Source of the DNA: JAFALK01 sp042701975 | GTDB taxonomy: Bacteria > Pseudomonadota > Gammaproteobacteria > Burkholderiales > Burkholderiaceae_C | Assembly: GCA_042701975.1 (NCBI GenBank) | Contig: CP170561.1 | Coordinates: 1,674,001 to 1,738,000 of the forward strand | Length of the DNA stretch: 64,000 nucleotides | Direction: 5' to 3' | Shown here: piece by piece, positions 34,271 to 43,641 of the stretch | Layout of the letters: every line of letters begins with the position of its first letter | How positions within the stretch are numbered: the first letter of the stretch is position 1 | Program-made: the position numbers and the translations under genes | Notes under the pieces: generated by a model | What the model was told of the DNA's origin: nothing | Databases searched by the model: none | The model's input: only the letters and a program-made list of their open reading frames with translations

Positions 34271-35296
34271 ATGGCCATTTCCGATACCGAAGCACTCACC
34301 CGCGTCATCGAGCACCGCGAGATCTTCCACGACGAGATGCTGGAGCTGATGCGCCGCATCATGGGTGGCGAGATGTCGCCGGTGATCGCGTCGGCCCTGC
34401 TGATCGGCCTGCGTGTGAAGAAGGAAACCGTGGGCGAGATCGCCGCTGCGGCGCAAGTCATGCGCGAGCTGTCCAACAAGGTCACGCTCCCTCAACTGCC
34501 GCACCTCGTCGATGTGGTCGGCACGGGCGGCGACGGCGCCCACACCTTCAACATCAGCACATGCTCGATGTTCGTGGCCGCTGCTGCCGGCGCGCAGATC
34601 GCCAAGCACGGCAACCGCAGCGTCTCCAGCAAGACCGGCAGCGCCGATGTGCTCGAGGCTTTAGGCGCCAACATCATGCTCAAGCCCGAACAGGTGGCGG
34701 CCTGCGTGGAGAAGAGCGGCATCGGCTTCATGTTCGCGCCCAACCACCATCCCGCGATGAAGAACATCGCGCCGGTGCGCAAGGAGCTGGGCGTTCGTAC
34801 GATCTTCAACATCCTCGGCCCGCTGACCAACCCGGCCGGCGCGCCCAACATCTTGATGGGCGTGTTTCATCCGGACCTCGTCGGCATCCAGGTGCGCGTG
34901 CTGCAGCGCCTGGGCGCCGAGCACGCCGTGGTGGTGTGGGGCAAGGACGGCATGGACGAGGTCTCGCTCGGTGCGGCCACGCTGGTCGGTGAGTTGAAGA
35001 ACGGCGTGGTGACCGAGTACGAGATCCACCCGGAAGACTTCGGCCTGGCCATGGTTTCGAACCGCAGCCTGAAAGTTGCCGGTCCTGAGGATTCGCGCAA
35101 GATGCTGCTCGGCGCGCTGGCCGACGAGCCGGGCGCGGCGCGCGACATCGTGCTGCTCAACGCCGGCGCCACGCTCTACGCCGCCAATGTCGCGCCTTCG
35201 ATTGCCGAAGGCATCGATCTGGCGCGTTCCGCCATCAAGAGCGGCGCCGCGCGGGCCAAGCTCGACCAGTTCGTGGAGGCCACGAAAAATGTCTGA
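34271..35296 (+). CDS. trpD: Anthranilate phosphoribosyltransferase
   Basis: 341 residues. It transfers phosphoribosyl from PRPP to anthranilate. Motifs: the glycine-rich DVVGTGGDGAHTFNIST, the HGNRSVSSKTGSADVLE loop, FAPNHHPAMK and ILGPLTNPAG. It overlaps trpC by 8 bp, consistent with coupled translation. Confidence 0.97.
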   Translation: MAISDTEALTRVIEHREIFHDEMLELMRRIMGGEMSPVIASALLIGLRVKKETVGEIAAAAQVMRELSNKVTLPQLPHLVDVVGTGGDGAHTFNISTCSMFVAAAAGAQIAKHGNRSVSSKTGSADVLEALGANIMLKPEQVAACVEKSGIGFMFAPNHHPAMKNIAPVRKELGVRTIFNILGPLTNPAGAPNILMGVFHPDLVGIQVRVLQRLGAEHAVVVWGKDGMDEVSLGAATLVGELKNGVVTEYEIHPEDFGLAMVSNRSLKVAGPEDSRKMLLGALADEPGAARDIVLLNAGATLYAANVAPSIAEGIDLARSAIKSGAARAKLDQFVEATKNV

Positions 35297-36077
35297 CATC
35301 CTCGACCGCATCGTCACTGTGAAGCGCGATGAAGTGGCGGCGGCGCGCAAGCACCGCTCGCTGCAAAGCCTGCGCGAGGAGGCCGAAGGCCGCACCGACG
35401 TTCGTGGCTTCGAGGCCGCGCTGCGCGCCAAGATCGCGGCCGGCCAAAGTGCCGTGATCGCCGAGATCAAGAAGGCCAGCCCCAGCAAGGGCGTGATCCG
35501 CGCGGACTTCCGTCCCGCCGAGATCGCCGAAAGCTACGCGCGCTTTGGTGCCGCGTGCCTGAGCGTGCTGACCGATGCCCCGTTCTTCCAGGGCGCCGTT
35601 GAGTTCCTGCAAGCCGCCCGCGCCGCTTGCGAGCTGCCCGTGCTCCGCAAGGACTTCATGATCGACGAATACCAGGTGTTCGAAGCGCGAGCGATGGGGG
35701 CGGACTGCGTCCTGCTGATCGCTGCTTGCCTGGATGATGCGCAGATGGCCGATCTGGAGGCCTGCGCGCACGCGCTGCGGATGGACGTTCTGGTGGAAGT
35801 GCACGACGGCGACGAACTCGACCGCGCGCTGAAGCTCAGGACGCCGCTGGTGGGCATCAACAACCGCAACCTCAAGACCTTCGAGGTCAGCCTGAATACT
35901 TCGTTAGGCCTGTTGAATCGCGTGCCGAAGGATCGTCTGCTGGTCACGGAATCCGGCATCCTCGCGCCGGCCGATGTGAAGACCATGCGCGATGCCAACG
36001 TGAACGCTTTCCTGGTGGGTGAGGCCTTCATGCGCGCGCCCAACCCCGGCCAGGCGCTGGCCGAGCTGTTCCAGTGA
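35289..36077 (+). CDS. trpC: Indole-3-glycerol phosphate synthase
   Basis: 262 residues from the ATG at 35289. It closes the indole ring of the Trp pathway. TIM-barrel signatures: AVIAEIKKASPSKG, CLSVLTDAPFFQG, LPVLRKDFMIDEYQ, LVEVHDGDE, GINNRNLKTF and LVTESGI. It is a stand-alone TrpC without a fused TrpF. trpF, trpB and trpA are not in the window, so the pathway is split between loci. Confidence 0.97.
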   Translation: MSDILDRIVTVKRDEVAAARKHRSLQSLREEAEGRTDVRGFEAALRAKIAAGQSAVIAEIKKASPSKGVIRADFRPAEIAESYARFGAACLSVLTDAPFFQGAVEFLQAARAACELPVLRKDFMIDEYQVFEARAMGADCVLLIAACLDDAQMADLEACAHALRMDVLVEVHDGDELDRALKLRTPLVGINNRNLKTFEVSLNTSLGLLNRVPKDRLLVTESGILAPADVKTMRDANVNAFLVGEAFMRAPNPGQALAELFQ

Positions 36078-36156
36078 GCGCCGCGCAGGGCCGCCCCAAG
36101 CAAGCTCGCATCCCCTCGGGGGATCGGGCGATGTACGCATCGGCCGAAGGGCTTCA

Positions 36157-36807
36157 ATGAGCTGGCAGCCGATCGTCGAGCAGTGGCGCGCGAGCCCCGA
36201 GGGCGTTCGCCTGAATGCCTTCCTGGCCGAGCGCCGTGCCGCCGGCGCCACGATCTATCCGCCCGAGCCGTTCCGCGCGCTGGCGCTGACGCCGCTGGAA
36301 GACGTTCGCGTTGTCATCCTCGGCCAGGACCCGTACCACGGGCCCGACCAGGCGGAAGGGCTGGCCTTCTCGGTCCCGGTCGGCAAGAAGCTGCCGCCGA
36401 GCCTGCGCAACATCTACAAGGAACTGATCCGTGACCTCGGCACGGCGCCGCCAACGACCCATCTCGGTGGCTGGGCGCGCCAGGGCGTGCTGCTGCTCAA
36501 CACCGTGCTGACGGTCGAGGACGGCCAGCCGGCCAGCCATGCCAAACGAGGTTGGGAAGCGCTCACTGACACGCTGATCCAAGCCTGCGCTCAACATCGA
36601 TCACCGAAGGTCTTCATGCTCTGGGGGGCTCATGCCCAGGCCAAGGCGCCCTTGATCGAAGCGGCCGGCGGCGGCCATCGGGTCCTGCAGGCCAACCATC
36701 CCTCGCCGCTTTCGGCTTCCCGTCCGCCCGCGCCGTTCATCGGCTGCGGGCATTTCGGTGAGGCGAACCGCTGGCTGGGCGACCGGGCGGTGGACTGGTC
36801 GGCCTGA
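36157..36807 (+). CDS. ung: Uracil-DNA glycosylase
   Basis: 216 residues from the ATG at 36157, 79 bp after trpC. It removes uracil from DNA as the first step of base excision repair. Family 1 signatures are present: the catalytic GQDPYHGP, a GVLLLNTVLTV segment and the HPSPLSA loop. It is somewhat shorter than E. coli Ung at the N-terminus. Probably read with the trp operon, or from a promoter in the gap. Confidence 0.96.
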   Translation: MSWQPIVEQWRASPEGVRLNAFLAERRAAGATIYPPEPFRALALTPLEDVRVVILGQDPYHGPDQAEGLAFSVPVGKKLPPSLRNIYKELIRDLGTAPPTTHLGGWARQGVLLLNTVLTVEDGQPASHAKRGWEALTDTLIQACAQHRSPKVFMLWGAHAQAKAPLIEAAGGGHRVLQANHPSPLSASRPPAPFIGCGHFGEANRWLGDRAVDWSA

Positions 36808-36837
36808 GGCGCGCACTTGAGACGCTGCCGTGCACCA

Positions 36838-36855
36838 TGGTTCTAGATTGGTATT
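36838..36855 (+). promoter_or_regulatory. Shared 18-bp motif, copy 1 (candidate GntR operator)
   Basis: TGGTTCTAGATTGGTATT. It differs from the copies at 36953 and 51211 at no more than three positions each. It lies about 130 bp upstream of the kinase gene. Confidence 0.6.
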
Positions 36856-36934
36856 TATCCGGGCGCGAGTGTTCGCATTCCTTTGCCTCAGAGAGACATA
36901 ACCAAAAAACTGGGGGGCTGGGGATACCCTGGCA

Positions 36935-36964
36935 TTGACTGCAGGAGCATCGTGGTACTAAACT
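36935..36964 (+). promoter_or_regulatory. Candidate promoter of GlcNAc operon
   Basis: TTGACT (36935-36940) and TAAACT (36959-36964) are separated by 18 bp. The -10 lies inside the candidate operator, as expected for repression by a GntR protein. Confidence 0.45.
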
Positions 36965-36979
36965 GGTATTAAACCAGTT
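36953..36979 (+). promoter_or_regulatory. Shared motif copy 2 plus perfect palindrome (candidate GntR operator)
   Basis: TGGTACTAAACTGGTATT (36953-36970) overlaps a perfect inverted repeat, AACTGGT at 36961-36967 and ACCAGTT at 36973-36979 with a 5-bp spacer. The TGGT/ACCA half-sites are typical of HutC-type GntR regulators of amino-sugar genes. The site ends six bases before the first gene of the operon, which encodes the GlcNAc kinase, with the GntR gene second. Confidence 0.65.
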
Positions 36980-36984
36980 CCGCC

Positions 36985-37926
36985 ATGCCCACTCTCGTCC
37001 TTGCGCCTGCCGATTCCGCTCTTCGCTCCTCCGCTTTCGCCCAGCTCAACTGGTTGCTCGGCGTGGATGGTGGCGGTACCGGTACACGTGTGCGCCTGGC
37101 CGATCTTTCGGGCCGCTTGCTCGGTCAAGGCGAGGCCGGTCCTTCGGCACTCGGCCAGGGTGCAGAGCAGGCTTGGCAAAACATTCAACAAGCTGTCGCA
37201 CGGGCCGCGCAAGACGCAGGTCTTGGCACTCTCGATCCGGCGCAGTGCGCCATTGGCCTCGGATTATCAGGCATCAGCCTGAAGCAGCCCGTTCAGCAAT
37301 TCCTGGCGAGCCAGCCGGGCTACGCGCTGCTCGCGCTCGATGGCGATGGCTGGACCACGATGCTCGGCGCTCACGCCGGTGCGCCGGGTGCGGTGCTGGC
37401 GGCTGGCACGGGCACGGTCGGTGAGGCGCTGCGGCGCGATGGTTCGCGCGCTTTCGTGAGCGGCTGGGGTTGGGTGACCGGCGACGAAGGCAGCGGTGCA
37501 TGGCTGGGCCTCAAGGCCATCCGTCATGCGGAGCAGACCTTTGACGGTCGCACTGAACCGACGGTTCTTTCGCGCGCCGTGCTGGCCCGCGTGGGCAGCG
37601 ATCGCAGCGAGATCGTGGGCTGGAATGCGCAGGCCGGACAGACCGGTTTTGCCTCGCTCGCGCCGCTGGTGTTCGAAGCCGCAGAAGCCGGCTGCGCAGC
37701 CGCCGAAAGTTTCCTCATCGAAGCCGTGACCGAGCTCGAAAAGCTCGTGCGCGCCATGGACCCGCAGGGCGATCTGCCCGTGGCCCTGAGCGGCAGCATC
37801 GCGCTGCGCCTGGCCCCGCGCTTTTCCGCCGGCCTGCGTGGTCGCATCCAGCCGGCCCAGGGCGATTCTGCCCAGGGCGGCCTGCACCTTGTGCGCAGTG
37901 AACTGAACAAACAGCTCGGAACGTGA
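36985..37926 (+). CDS. N-acetylglucosamine kinase, BadF/BadG family
   Basis: 313 residues with the ASKHA ATPase fold: the phosphate-1 loop LLGVDGGGTGTR, the adenosine-side VLAAGTGTVGEAL and GWGWVTGDEGSGAWLG. It is of the type that phosphorylates N-acetylglucosamine at position 6 after uptake. The first ~22 residues look unconserved and no Shine-Dalgarno precedes the ATG, so the start is uncertain. First gene of an operon running to 46479. Confidence 0.88.
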   Translation: MPTLVLAPADSALRSSAFAQLNWLLGVDGGGTGTRVRLADLSGRLLGQGEAGPSALGQGAEQAWQNIQQAVARAAQDAGLGTLDPAQCAIGLGLSGISLKQPVQQFLASQPGYALLALDGDGWTTMLGAHAGAPGAVLAAGTGTVGEALRRDGSRAFVSGWGWVTGDEGSGAWLGLKAIRHAEQTFDGRTEPTVLSRAVLARVGSDRSEIVGWNAQAGQTGFASLAPLVFEAAEAGCAAAESFLIEAVTELEKLVRAMDPQGDLPVALSGSIALRLAPRFSAGLRGRIQPAQGDSAQGGLHLVRSELNKQLGT

Positions 37927-37928
37927 CG

Positions 37929-38660
37929 ATGGCCTTTTCCTTCAAGCCCGATCCCGACGCCTCCTCGCCGCTGTATGTGCAGCTGGCGCAAAAGCTGGCG
38001 CAAGCCATCCGCGACGGCGAGTTCCAGACCGAGGAGGCGCTGCCTTCCGAGCGCGTGCTGTCCGAACAGCTCGACCTCTCGCGCGTGACTGCACGCAAGG
38101 CGATTGATCGTCTTGTCGAACAGGGTCTCATCATCCGCAAGCGAGGCTCGGGCAACTACATCGCGCCGCGCCTGGAGCAGCCCCTCTCGCGCCTCACCAG
38201 CTTCTCGGAAGAGCTGCGCCAGCGCGGCTTCAAGCCCAGCAGCAAATGGCTGACGCGCGGCTTCGCGCTCGCCGCGCCGGACGAGCAACTGGCGCTGGGC
38301 CTCTCCACCGGCGAACGCGTCGCGCGCCTGGAGCGGCTGCGTCTGGCCGACACCGTGGTGATGGCCTACGAGGTGAGCATCCTGCCCGAGGCCGTGCTGC
38401 CTGATCCCAGCGTGGTGGACGCCTCGCTCTACCAGCACCTCTCCGGCACGGGCAATGCGCCGGCGCGCGCGCTGCAGCACATCCGTGCCATCAACGCCGA
38501 GCCCAAGCTCGCGGCGCTGCTGGAAGTGCCCGTCGGCCAAGCCGTGCTCTACATCACCCGCGTGGGCTATCGCGACGGCGGCCAGGCCGTCGAGCTCACG
38601 CATTCGTATTGCCGCAGCGACTACTACGACTTCGTCGCCGAGATGCGTCGAGAAGGTTAA
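37929..38660 (+). CDS. GntR/HutC-family regulator of amino-sugar genes
   Basis: 243 residues from the ATG at 37929 (a GTG at 37923 is possible). Winged-helix GntR domain in the first 80 residues (EALPSERVLSEQLDLSRVTARKA), then a UTRA effector domain (LSRLTSFSEELRQRGFKPSSK). Its place behind the kinase and before nagA points to a repressor that responds to a phosphorylated amino sugar. The motif copies at 36838, 36953 and 51211 are the likely binding sites. Confidence 0.92.
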   Translation: MAFSFKPDPDASSPLYVQLAQKLAQAIRDGEFQTEEALPSERVLSEQLDLSRVTARKAIDRLVEQGLIIRKRGSGNYIAPRLEQPLSRLTSFSEELRQRGFKPSSKWLTRGFALAAPDEQLALGLSTGERVARLERLRLADTVVMAYEVSILPEAVLPDPSVVDASLYQHLSGTGNAPARALQHIRAINAEPKLAALLEVPVGQAVLYITRVGYRDGGQAVELTHSYCRSDYYDFVAEMRREG

Positions 38661-38669
38661 GAGAAGAAC

Positions 38670-39806
38670 GTGTCCGTGATCCCAGGTTTCATCCTCACGC
38701 CGCAAGGCTTCGTGCGCGGCGAGCTGCACCATGAAGGCGGCCGCATCACGCGCATCGAAGGCACGCCCGTCAGCGAGAGCGAGGTCCGCAATCCGGCCGC
38801 CGATGCGAGGGCGCTGCCGATCGTTCTGCCCGGCTTCATCGACACCCACGTGCACGGCGGCGGTGGCCGCGACACCATGGAAGCCGGTGACGCTATTTCG
38901 TACATCGCGGCCATGCATGCGCGCCACGGCACGACCTCGCTGCTGGCCACCACGATGACGGCGCCGCTCGATGAGATCCGCGCCGCCATGGCCGCCCTCG
39001 GCCCCGTGTGCCGCGAGCGCAGCCCCAAGAGCGCGCGCGTGCTCGGCGTGCATCTGGAAGGCCCCTACATCAACCCCGGCAAGCTCGGCGCGCAACCCGA
39101 TTTCGCCAAGACCGCCACGCTGGCCGAGATCGAGGCGCTGAACGCGCTGGCGCCGATCCGCGTCATCACCATGGCGCCCGAGATGCCCGGCTACCTGCCG
39201 CTGATCCAGCAACTGCGCGCCTCGGGCTACGTCGTGCAGATTGGCCACACGGCCGGCTCATACGAAGAAGGCGTGGCCGCCTTGGGCCAAGGTGCGCGCG
39301 GCTTCACGCACCTGTTCAACGCCATGACCGGCCTGCACCACCGCGAGCCCGGCATGGCCGGTGCGGCGCTGGCGCATGCCGAGTTCGCCGAAATCATTCC
39401 CGATCTGCTGCACGTCCACCCCGGCGCGCTGCAGGTGGCGCTGCGCGCCATCCCCTGCCTCTTCTGCGTGACCGACTCCACCTCGGCTGCCGGCATGCCC
39501 GATGGTGATTACCACCTCGGCCGTCACACCGTCACCAAGTGCATGGGCGGCGTCCGCCTGGCTGACGGCACGCTGGCCGGCAGCACGCTCACCATGGACC
39601 AGGCCCTGCGCAACCTTGTGTTCTCGCTGGGCCTGACGATCGAGGATGCCTCGCGCCGCGTCTCAACGAACGCCGCCGATTACCTCGGCGTGGAAGACCG
39701 CGGCCGCCTGGTCGTCGGCGCCCATGCCGACCTCGTGGTGCTGGACCGCGAATTGCAGCTCGAGCGTGTGCTCGTCGAAGGAGATGTTGTTGAACCCGGT
39801 GAATGA
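38670..39806 (+). CDS. nagA: N-acetylglucosamine-6-phosphate deacetylase
   Basis: 378 residues from a GTG start. It removes acetate from GlcNAc-6-P to give glucosamine-6-P. Amidohydrolase metal and substrate motifs: GFIDTHVHGGGGRD, the Glu in GVHLEGPYINP, His in QIGHTAG, THLFNAMTGLHHREPG and the catalytic Asp in FCVTDSTSA. It sits between the regulator and the deaminase. Confidence 0.95.
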   Translation: MSVIPGFILTPQGFVRGELHHEGGRITRIEGTPVSESEVRNPAADARALPIVLPGFIDTHVHGGGGRDTMEAGDAISYIAAMHARHGTTSLLATTMTAPLDEIRAAMAALGPVCRERSPKSARVLGVHLEGPYINPGKLGAQPDFAKTATLAEIEALNALAPIRVITMAPEMPGYLPLIQQLRASGYVVQIGHTAGSYEEGVAALGQGARGFTHLFNAMTGLHHREPGMAGAALAHAEFAEIIPDLLHVHPGALQVALRAIPCLFCVTDSTSAAGMPDGDYHLGRHTVTKCMGGVRLADGTLAGSTLTMDQALRNLVFSLGLTIEDASRRVSTNAADYLGVEDRGRLVVGAHADLVVLDRELQLERVLVEGDVVEPGE

Positions 39807-39822
39807 AGTGAAGGTGGAAACC

Positions 39823-40848
39823 ATGACGATGACCCGCATGCTCGAAGAAGCCCTGGCCGCACCGCAGGCTGTTGCCCGCCAGCTGTCTGCTGATGTTGAA
39901 CGTTATGCCGCCGTCGGCGCTGCCCTGCGCGCCAATCCGCCGAGCAACCTGCTGACGATCGCGCGCGGCTCGTCCGACCATGCCGCGCACTACCTGGCGT
40001 ACCTCGTGATGGCCAAGCTCGGCCATCTGGTGACCTCGCTGCCGATGTCGCTGATCACGCTGTACCAAAGCAAAATCAAGTGCGAGGGCTTGGTGTCGCT
40101 GGCCTTCTCGCAATCGGGCCAGAGCCCCGACCTGGTGGCGCCCACGAGCTATTTCCGTGAGCACGGTGCTCGCACGGCTGCGTTCGTCAACGCCGACAGC
40201 TCGCCGCTGGCCGATGCCGCCGAGCACGTCTTTCAGCTGCACGCCGGCCCCGAGAAGAGCGTGGCTGCCACCAAGAGCTACATCTGCCAGCTGGTGGCCG
40301 GTGCCCGCGTGGCCGCCGCCTGGGCGGACGACCAGCCGATGCAGCAAGCGCTGCAAAGCCTGCCCGCCGCGCTGGAAGAGGCCGCTAAGCAGGACTGGAG
40401 CGCCGCCGTCAACGTGCTCAAGGACGCCGACAAGCTCTTCGTCATCGGCCGCGGCACCTCGCTGCCCATCGCACTGGAAGCGGCGCTCAAGTTCAAGGAA
40501 ACCTGCGGCATCCAGGCCGAAGCCTTCTCGGGTGCCGAGGTCAAGCACGGCCCGATGGCGCTGGTGGACGAGGGCTATCCGATGCTCGTGTTCGCACCGC
40601 GCGGTCCCGCACAAGCCGGCCTGCTGGCCTTGGCCGAAGAGATGCGCGGCCGTGGCGCCCGTGTGCTGCTGGCGGCGCCCGCTGGCACGCCCGGCGCCGA
40701 GCTGGCGCTGGCCCTGACCGGCCACGAAGATCTCGACCCAATCGCCGCCGTGCAGAGCTTCTATCCGATGGTCGAAGCGCTTGCTCGCGCCCGTGGCCTG
40801 AATCCCGATCAGCCTCGCCACCTCAACAAGGTCACCAAGACCCACTGA
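39823..40848 (+). CDS. SIS-domain glucosamine-6-phosphate deaminase (NagB-II)
   Basis: 341 residues from the ATG at 39823 (in-frame ATG at 39784 overlaps nagA). Two SIS sugar-isomerase domains resembling the isomerase half of GlmS: ARGSSDHAAHYLAY, LAFSQSGQSPDL, GRGTSLPIALEAALKFKETC and SGAEVKHGPMAL. There is no glutaminase domain. Such NagB-II proteins convert glucosamine-6-P to fructose-6-P plus ammonia and replace classical NagB, which is absent here. Confidence 0.92.
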   Translation: MTMTRMLEEALAAPQAVARQLSADVERYAAVGAALRANPPSNLLTIARGSSDHAAHYLAYLVMAKLGHLVTSLPMSLITLYQSKIKCEGLVSLAFSQSGQSPDLVAPTSYFREHGARTAAFVNADSSPLADAAEHVFQLHAGPEKSVAATKSYICQLVAGARVAAAWADDQPMQQALQSLPAALEEAAKQDWSAAVNVLKDADKLFVIGRGTSLPIALEAALKFKETCGIQAEAFSGAEVKHGPMALVDEGYPMLVFAPRGPAQAGLLALAEEMRGRGARVLLAAPAGTPGAELALALTGHEDLDPIAAVQSFYPMVEALARARGLNPDQPRHLNKVTKTH

Positions 40849-40849
40849 C

Positions 40850-42328
40850 ATGATTGCAGCCTTCCAGCCCGGCCATCTGGTGATGGTCGACATCCCCGGC
40901 AAAGTTTTGGATGCCGACACCGCGAGCTTCCTGCGCGAGCACGAGATCCGCGCCGTCTGCCTGTTCCGCAAGAACCTGGGCAGCGAGGCGGACATCCAGA
41001 AGCTGACCGCAGACCTGCGCGAAGTGATGGGCCCGGGCTGCCTGATCGGCATCGACCAGGAAGGTGGCTCCGTGATCCGCGCGACCTCGCTGCCGCAAGC
41101 ACCGGCCGCGATGGCGCTCGGCGCGATCGACAGCGAAGAGCTGGCTGAAGCCGTGGGTGCCGCCGTGGCACGCGGCCTGCGCCACTTGGGCATCAACTGG
41201 AACTTCGCGCCGGTGCTGGATATCAACAACAACCCGGCCAATCCGGTGATCGCCGAGCGCAGCTTCGGTGAGGACGCGGACCGCGTCACCCGCCTGGCGC
41301 GGGCTTGGATGCGCGGCTCGCTCACCGAGGGCGTGGCTTGCTGCGTCAAGCACTTCCCCGGCCATGGCGACACGCACGTGGACTCGCACCACGCGCTGCC
41401 CACCGTCGACAAGACTGAAGAACAGCTCGAAGCGCTGGAGCTGATCCCCTTCCGCGCCCTGGCGCACGAGGCGCCGGCCGTGATGACGGCACACATCGTC
41501 TATCCGCAGATCGATCCTGATCACCCGGCAACGCTGTCCAAGCCCATCCTCACCGGCATTCTGCGCGAGCACATCGGCTTTGACGGCGTGGTCATCACCG
41601 ACGCGCTGATGATGAAGGCCGTGCATGACCGCTACGGGCACGCCCGCGGTGCCGTGATGGCGCTGCAGGCCGGCGCTGACATGCCGCTGGCCCAGGGCTC
41701 GCTGGTCGAGCAGGACGATGCGCTTCGAGCGATTGCAGAAGCCGTCGAATCGGGCGCGCTGGACACTGCCGCCGTCGCCAACGCCAAGGTGCGCCTCGAT
41801 GCGCTGGCCGAGCGCTTCCCCGCTGCTCGCCGCGATTACGCCGACGGTCAGCGCGAAGCCGACGACGCGCTGATGCACCGCGCCTGGGCCCAGTCGCTCT
41901 GCGCGCTGCGCGGCGCCACGCCGCCGGCCGTGAACCGCAAGCTGCGCGTCATCACGCAAGCCAGCGTGATCAGCGACGGCGTGTCCGAAGCCGGCCTGCC
42001 GGTCGAAGGCGTGGCCGCGCTGTTCGCGGCTTTTGACGACGTCGAATACGTGCATCACGCCCACCTGCGCGCGCTCAAGGCCGGCGAGTTGCCGCGCGAC
42101 GATCGCCTGAACGTGCTCGTGTCCAATCAACGTGGACGTTATGGCGCTGGCGCCGCCGGTGCCGAGATCGACCTGCACCTGGCGATCTGGAATCCGTTTC
42201 ACGTGCTCGACAACCGGGCACCCGCCGTCATCACCTGGGGCTATGCCGAGGGCGCGATGACCGCGCTCAAGAGCTGGCTTGAAGGCCGCATCCCCGCAGC
42301 AGCAGTTCCTCCTGTCACGTTGAACTAA
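40850..42328 (+). CDS. GH3 beta-N-acetylhexosaminidase (NagZ-like)
   Basis: 492 residues. The N-terminal GH3 domain has VMVDIPG, GIDQEGGSV, the His/Asp acid-base loop KHFPGHGDTHVDSHH and the nucleophile Asp in VVITDALMM. The extra C-terminal ~150 residues (absent from NagZ, about 340 residues) look like the second GH3 domain. No signal peptide, so it should cleave imported chitooligosaccharides or muropeptide-type GlcNAc disaccharides in the cytosol. It begins one base after the deaminase stop. Confidence 0.92.
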   Translation: MIAAFQPGHLVMVDIPGKVLDADTASFLREHEIRAVCLFRKNLGSEADIQKLTADLREVMGPGCLIGIDQEGGSVIRATSLPQAPAAMALGAIDSEELAEAVGAAVARGLRHLGINWNFAPVLDINNNPANPVIAERSFGEDADRVTRLARAWMRGSLTEGVACCVKHFPGHGDTHVDSHHALPTVDKTEEQLEALELIPFRALAHEAPAVMTAHIVYPQIDPDHPATLSKPILTGILREHIGFDGVVITDALMMKAVHDRYGHARGAVMALQAGADMPLAQGSLVEQDDALRAIAEAVESGALDTAAVANAKVRLDALAERFPAARRDYADGQREADDALMHRAWAQSLCALRGATPPAVNRKLRVITQASVISDGVSEAGLPVEGVAALFAAFDDVEYVHHAHLRALKAGELPRDDRLNVLVSNQRGRYGAGAAGAEIDLHLAIWNPFHVLDNRAPAVITWGYAEGAMTALKSWLEGRIPAAAVPPVTLN

Positions 42329-42342
42329 AAACAGAGGCCTCG

Positions 42343-43641
42343 ATGAGCCAGCAGAACCCGGCCAGCGCCAATCCGATGCGCTGGGTGCCCAGCCTGTACT
42401 TCACGCAGGGCATGCAGTTCTTCGTCGTGATGTACCTCGTGGCCTTCCCGCTCAAGAACCTGGGCGTGGCCAACGATCAGATCGCGCACTGGACGGGGCT
42501 CATCGGCACGGCCTGGGCCGTCAAGCCGCTGTGGAGCCCGTTCCTGGAACTCGTGCGCAGCAAGAAGCTGATCGTCGTGTCCATGCAATTTGTGGGCGCC
42601 GTGGCGCTGGGCCTGCTGGCGGTGAGCCTGCAACTGCCCTCGTGGTTCGCCGCCGTGATTGCCGTCTTGTTCATCGTGGCCTACGCCTCAGCCACGCACG
42701 ACATCGCTTGCGACGGCCTCTACATGGCCTCGCTCAACAACGAGCGCCAGGCCCGTTACGCAGGCTGGCAGGGCGCATTCTTCAACGGCGCACGCTTCTT
42801 CATGATCGGCTGCGTGATGAAGGTCGCGGGCGCGCTGGAAGGGCCGATGGGCATCACGAACGCCTGGAGCCTGGTGTTCGCTGGCCTGGCCGTGCTGCTC
42901 GCCACGCTGGCCAGCTACAACGCCTACGCGCTGCCTGGCAAGCTGAGCACCGAGCACAGCGATCTCACCGCTGCCGGCATCTGGGCGACGACGCGCGAAA
43001 TCGTGATTGAGTTCTTCAAGAAGCCCGGTATCTGGATGGCGGTGCTCTTCATCGTGCTGTTCCGCTTCGCCGAAGGCCAGGTGCAGACCATCGGTCCGCT
43101 GTTCCTGATCGAGGAGCGCGCCAAGCATGGCCTCGGCCTCACCACGAGCCAGGTGGCCGACATCTACGGCTGGGTCGGCAGCGGTGGCTTCCTGGCCGGC
43201 AGCATCATCGGCGGCTACTTCACCGCGTGGCTGGGCCTCAAGCGTGCGATGCCCGTGCTGATCCTTGCCATGGCCGTGCCCAACCTGACCTTCTGGTACC
43301 TGGCCAGCAACCTGCCGAGCGACTTGCTGCACATTGGCACGGCTGTTGGTGTCGAGATGTTCGGTTATGGTTTTGGCTTCGTTGGCATGATCCTGTACAT
43401 CATGCAGGCCGTGGCGCCGGGCAAGTACCAGACGGCGCACTACGCGCTCGGCTCGGGCGTCATGCAGCTGGGGTTCATCTTCAGCAAGACCATCAGCGGC
43501 GACATCCAGCTGGCCATGGGCTACGAGACCTTCTTCCTCTGGACCATCGCCTGCGGCATTCCCGCGTTCGTGCTGATGTTCTTCGTGAAGATTCCGGGCA
43601 AGACGGCTGCTGCGCCGGCGCCCGAAGTGGCGGCGGCATGA
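42343..43641 (+). CDS. AmpG-like MFS transporter
   Basis: 432 residues with 12 predicted membrane segments. SLYFTQGMQFFVVMYL and ATHDIACDGLYM resemble the AmpG/PAT group, which imports GlcNAc-anhydroMurNAc species. Next to a cytosolic GH3 hexosaminidase, GlcNAc kinase and nagA, the likely cargo is GlcNAc or chitobiose-size oligomers at the inner membrane. This is inferred from context. The following gene overlaps its stop (ATGA). Confidence 0.87.
   Translation: MSQQNPASANPMRWVPSLYFTQGMQFFVVMYLVAFPLKNLGVANDQIAHWTGLIGTAWAVKPLWSPFLELVRSKKLIVVSMQFVGAVALGLLAVSLQLPSWFAAVIAVLFIVAYASATHDIACDGLYMASLNNERQARYAGWQGAFFNGARFFMIGCVMKVAGALEGPMGITNAWSLVFAGLAVLLATLASYNAYALPGKLSTEHSDLTAAGIWATTREIVIEFFKKPGIWMAVLFIVLFRFAEGQVQTIGPLFLIEERAKHGLGLTTSQVADIYGWVGSGGFLAGSIIGGYFTAWLGLKRAMPVLILAMAVPNLTFWYLASNLPSDLLHIGTAVGVEMFGYGFGFVGMILYIMQAVAPGKYQTAHYALGSGVMQLGFIFSKTISGDIQLAMGYETFFLWTIACGIPAFVLMFFVKIPGKTAAAPAPEVAAA

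Noticed and set aside
39589..42202. Minus-strand frames opposite nagA, the deaminase and GH3
   Set aside because: Antisense shadows without motifs or ribosome sites.
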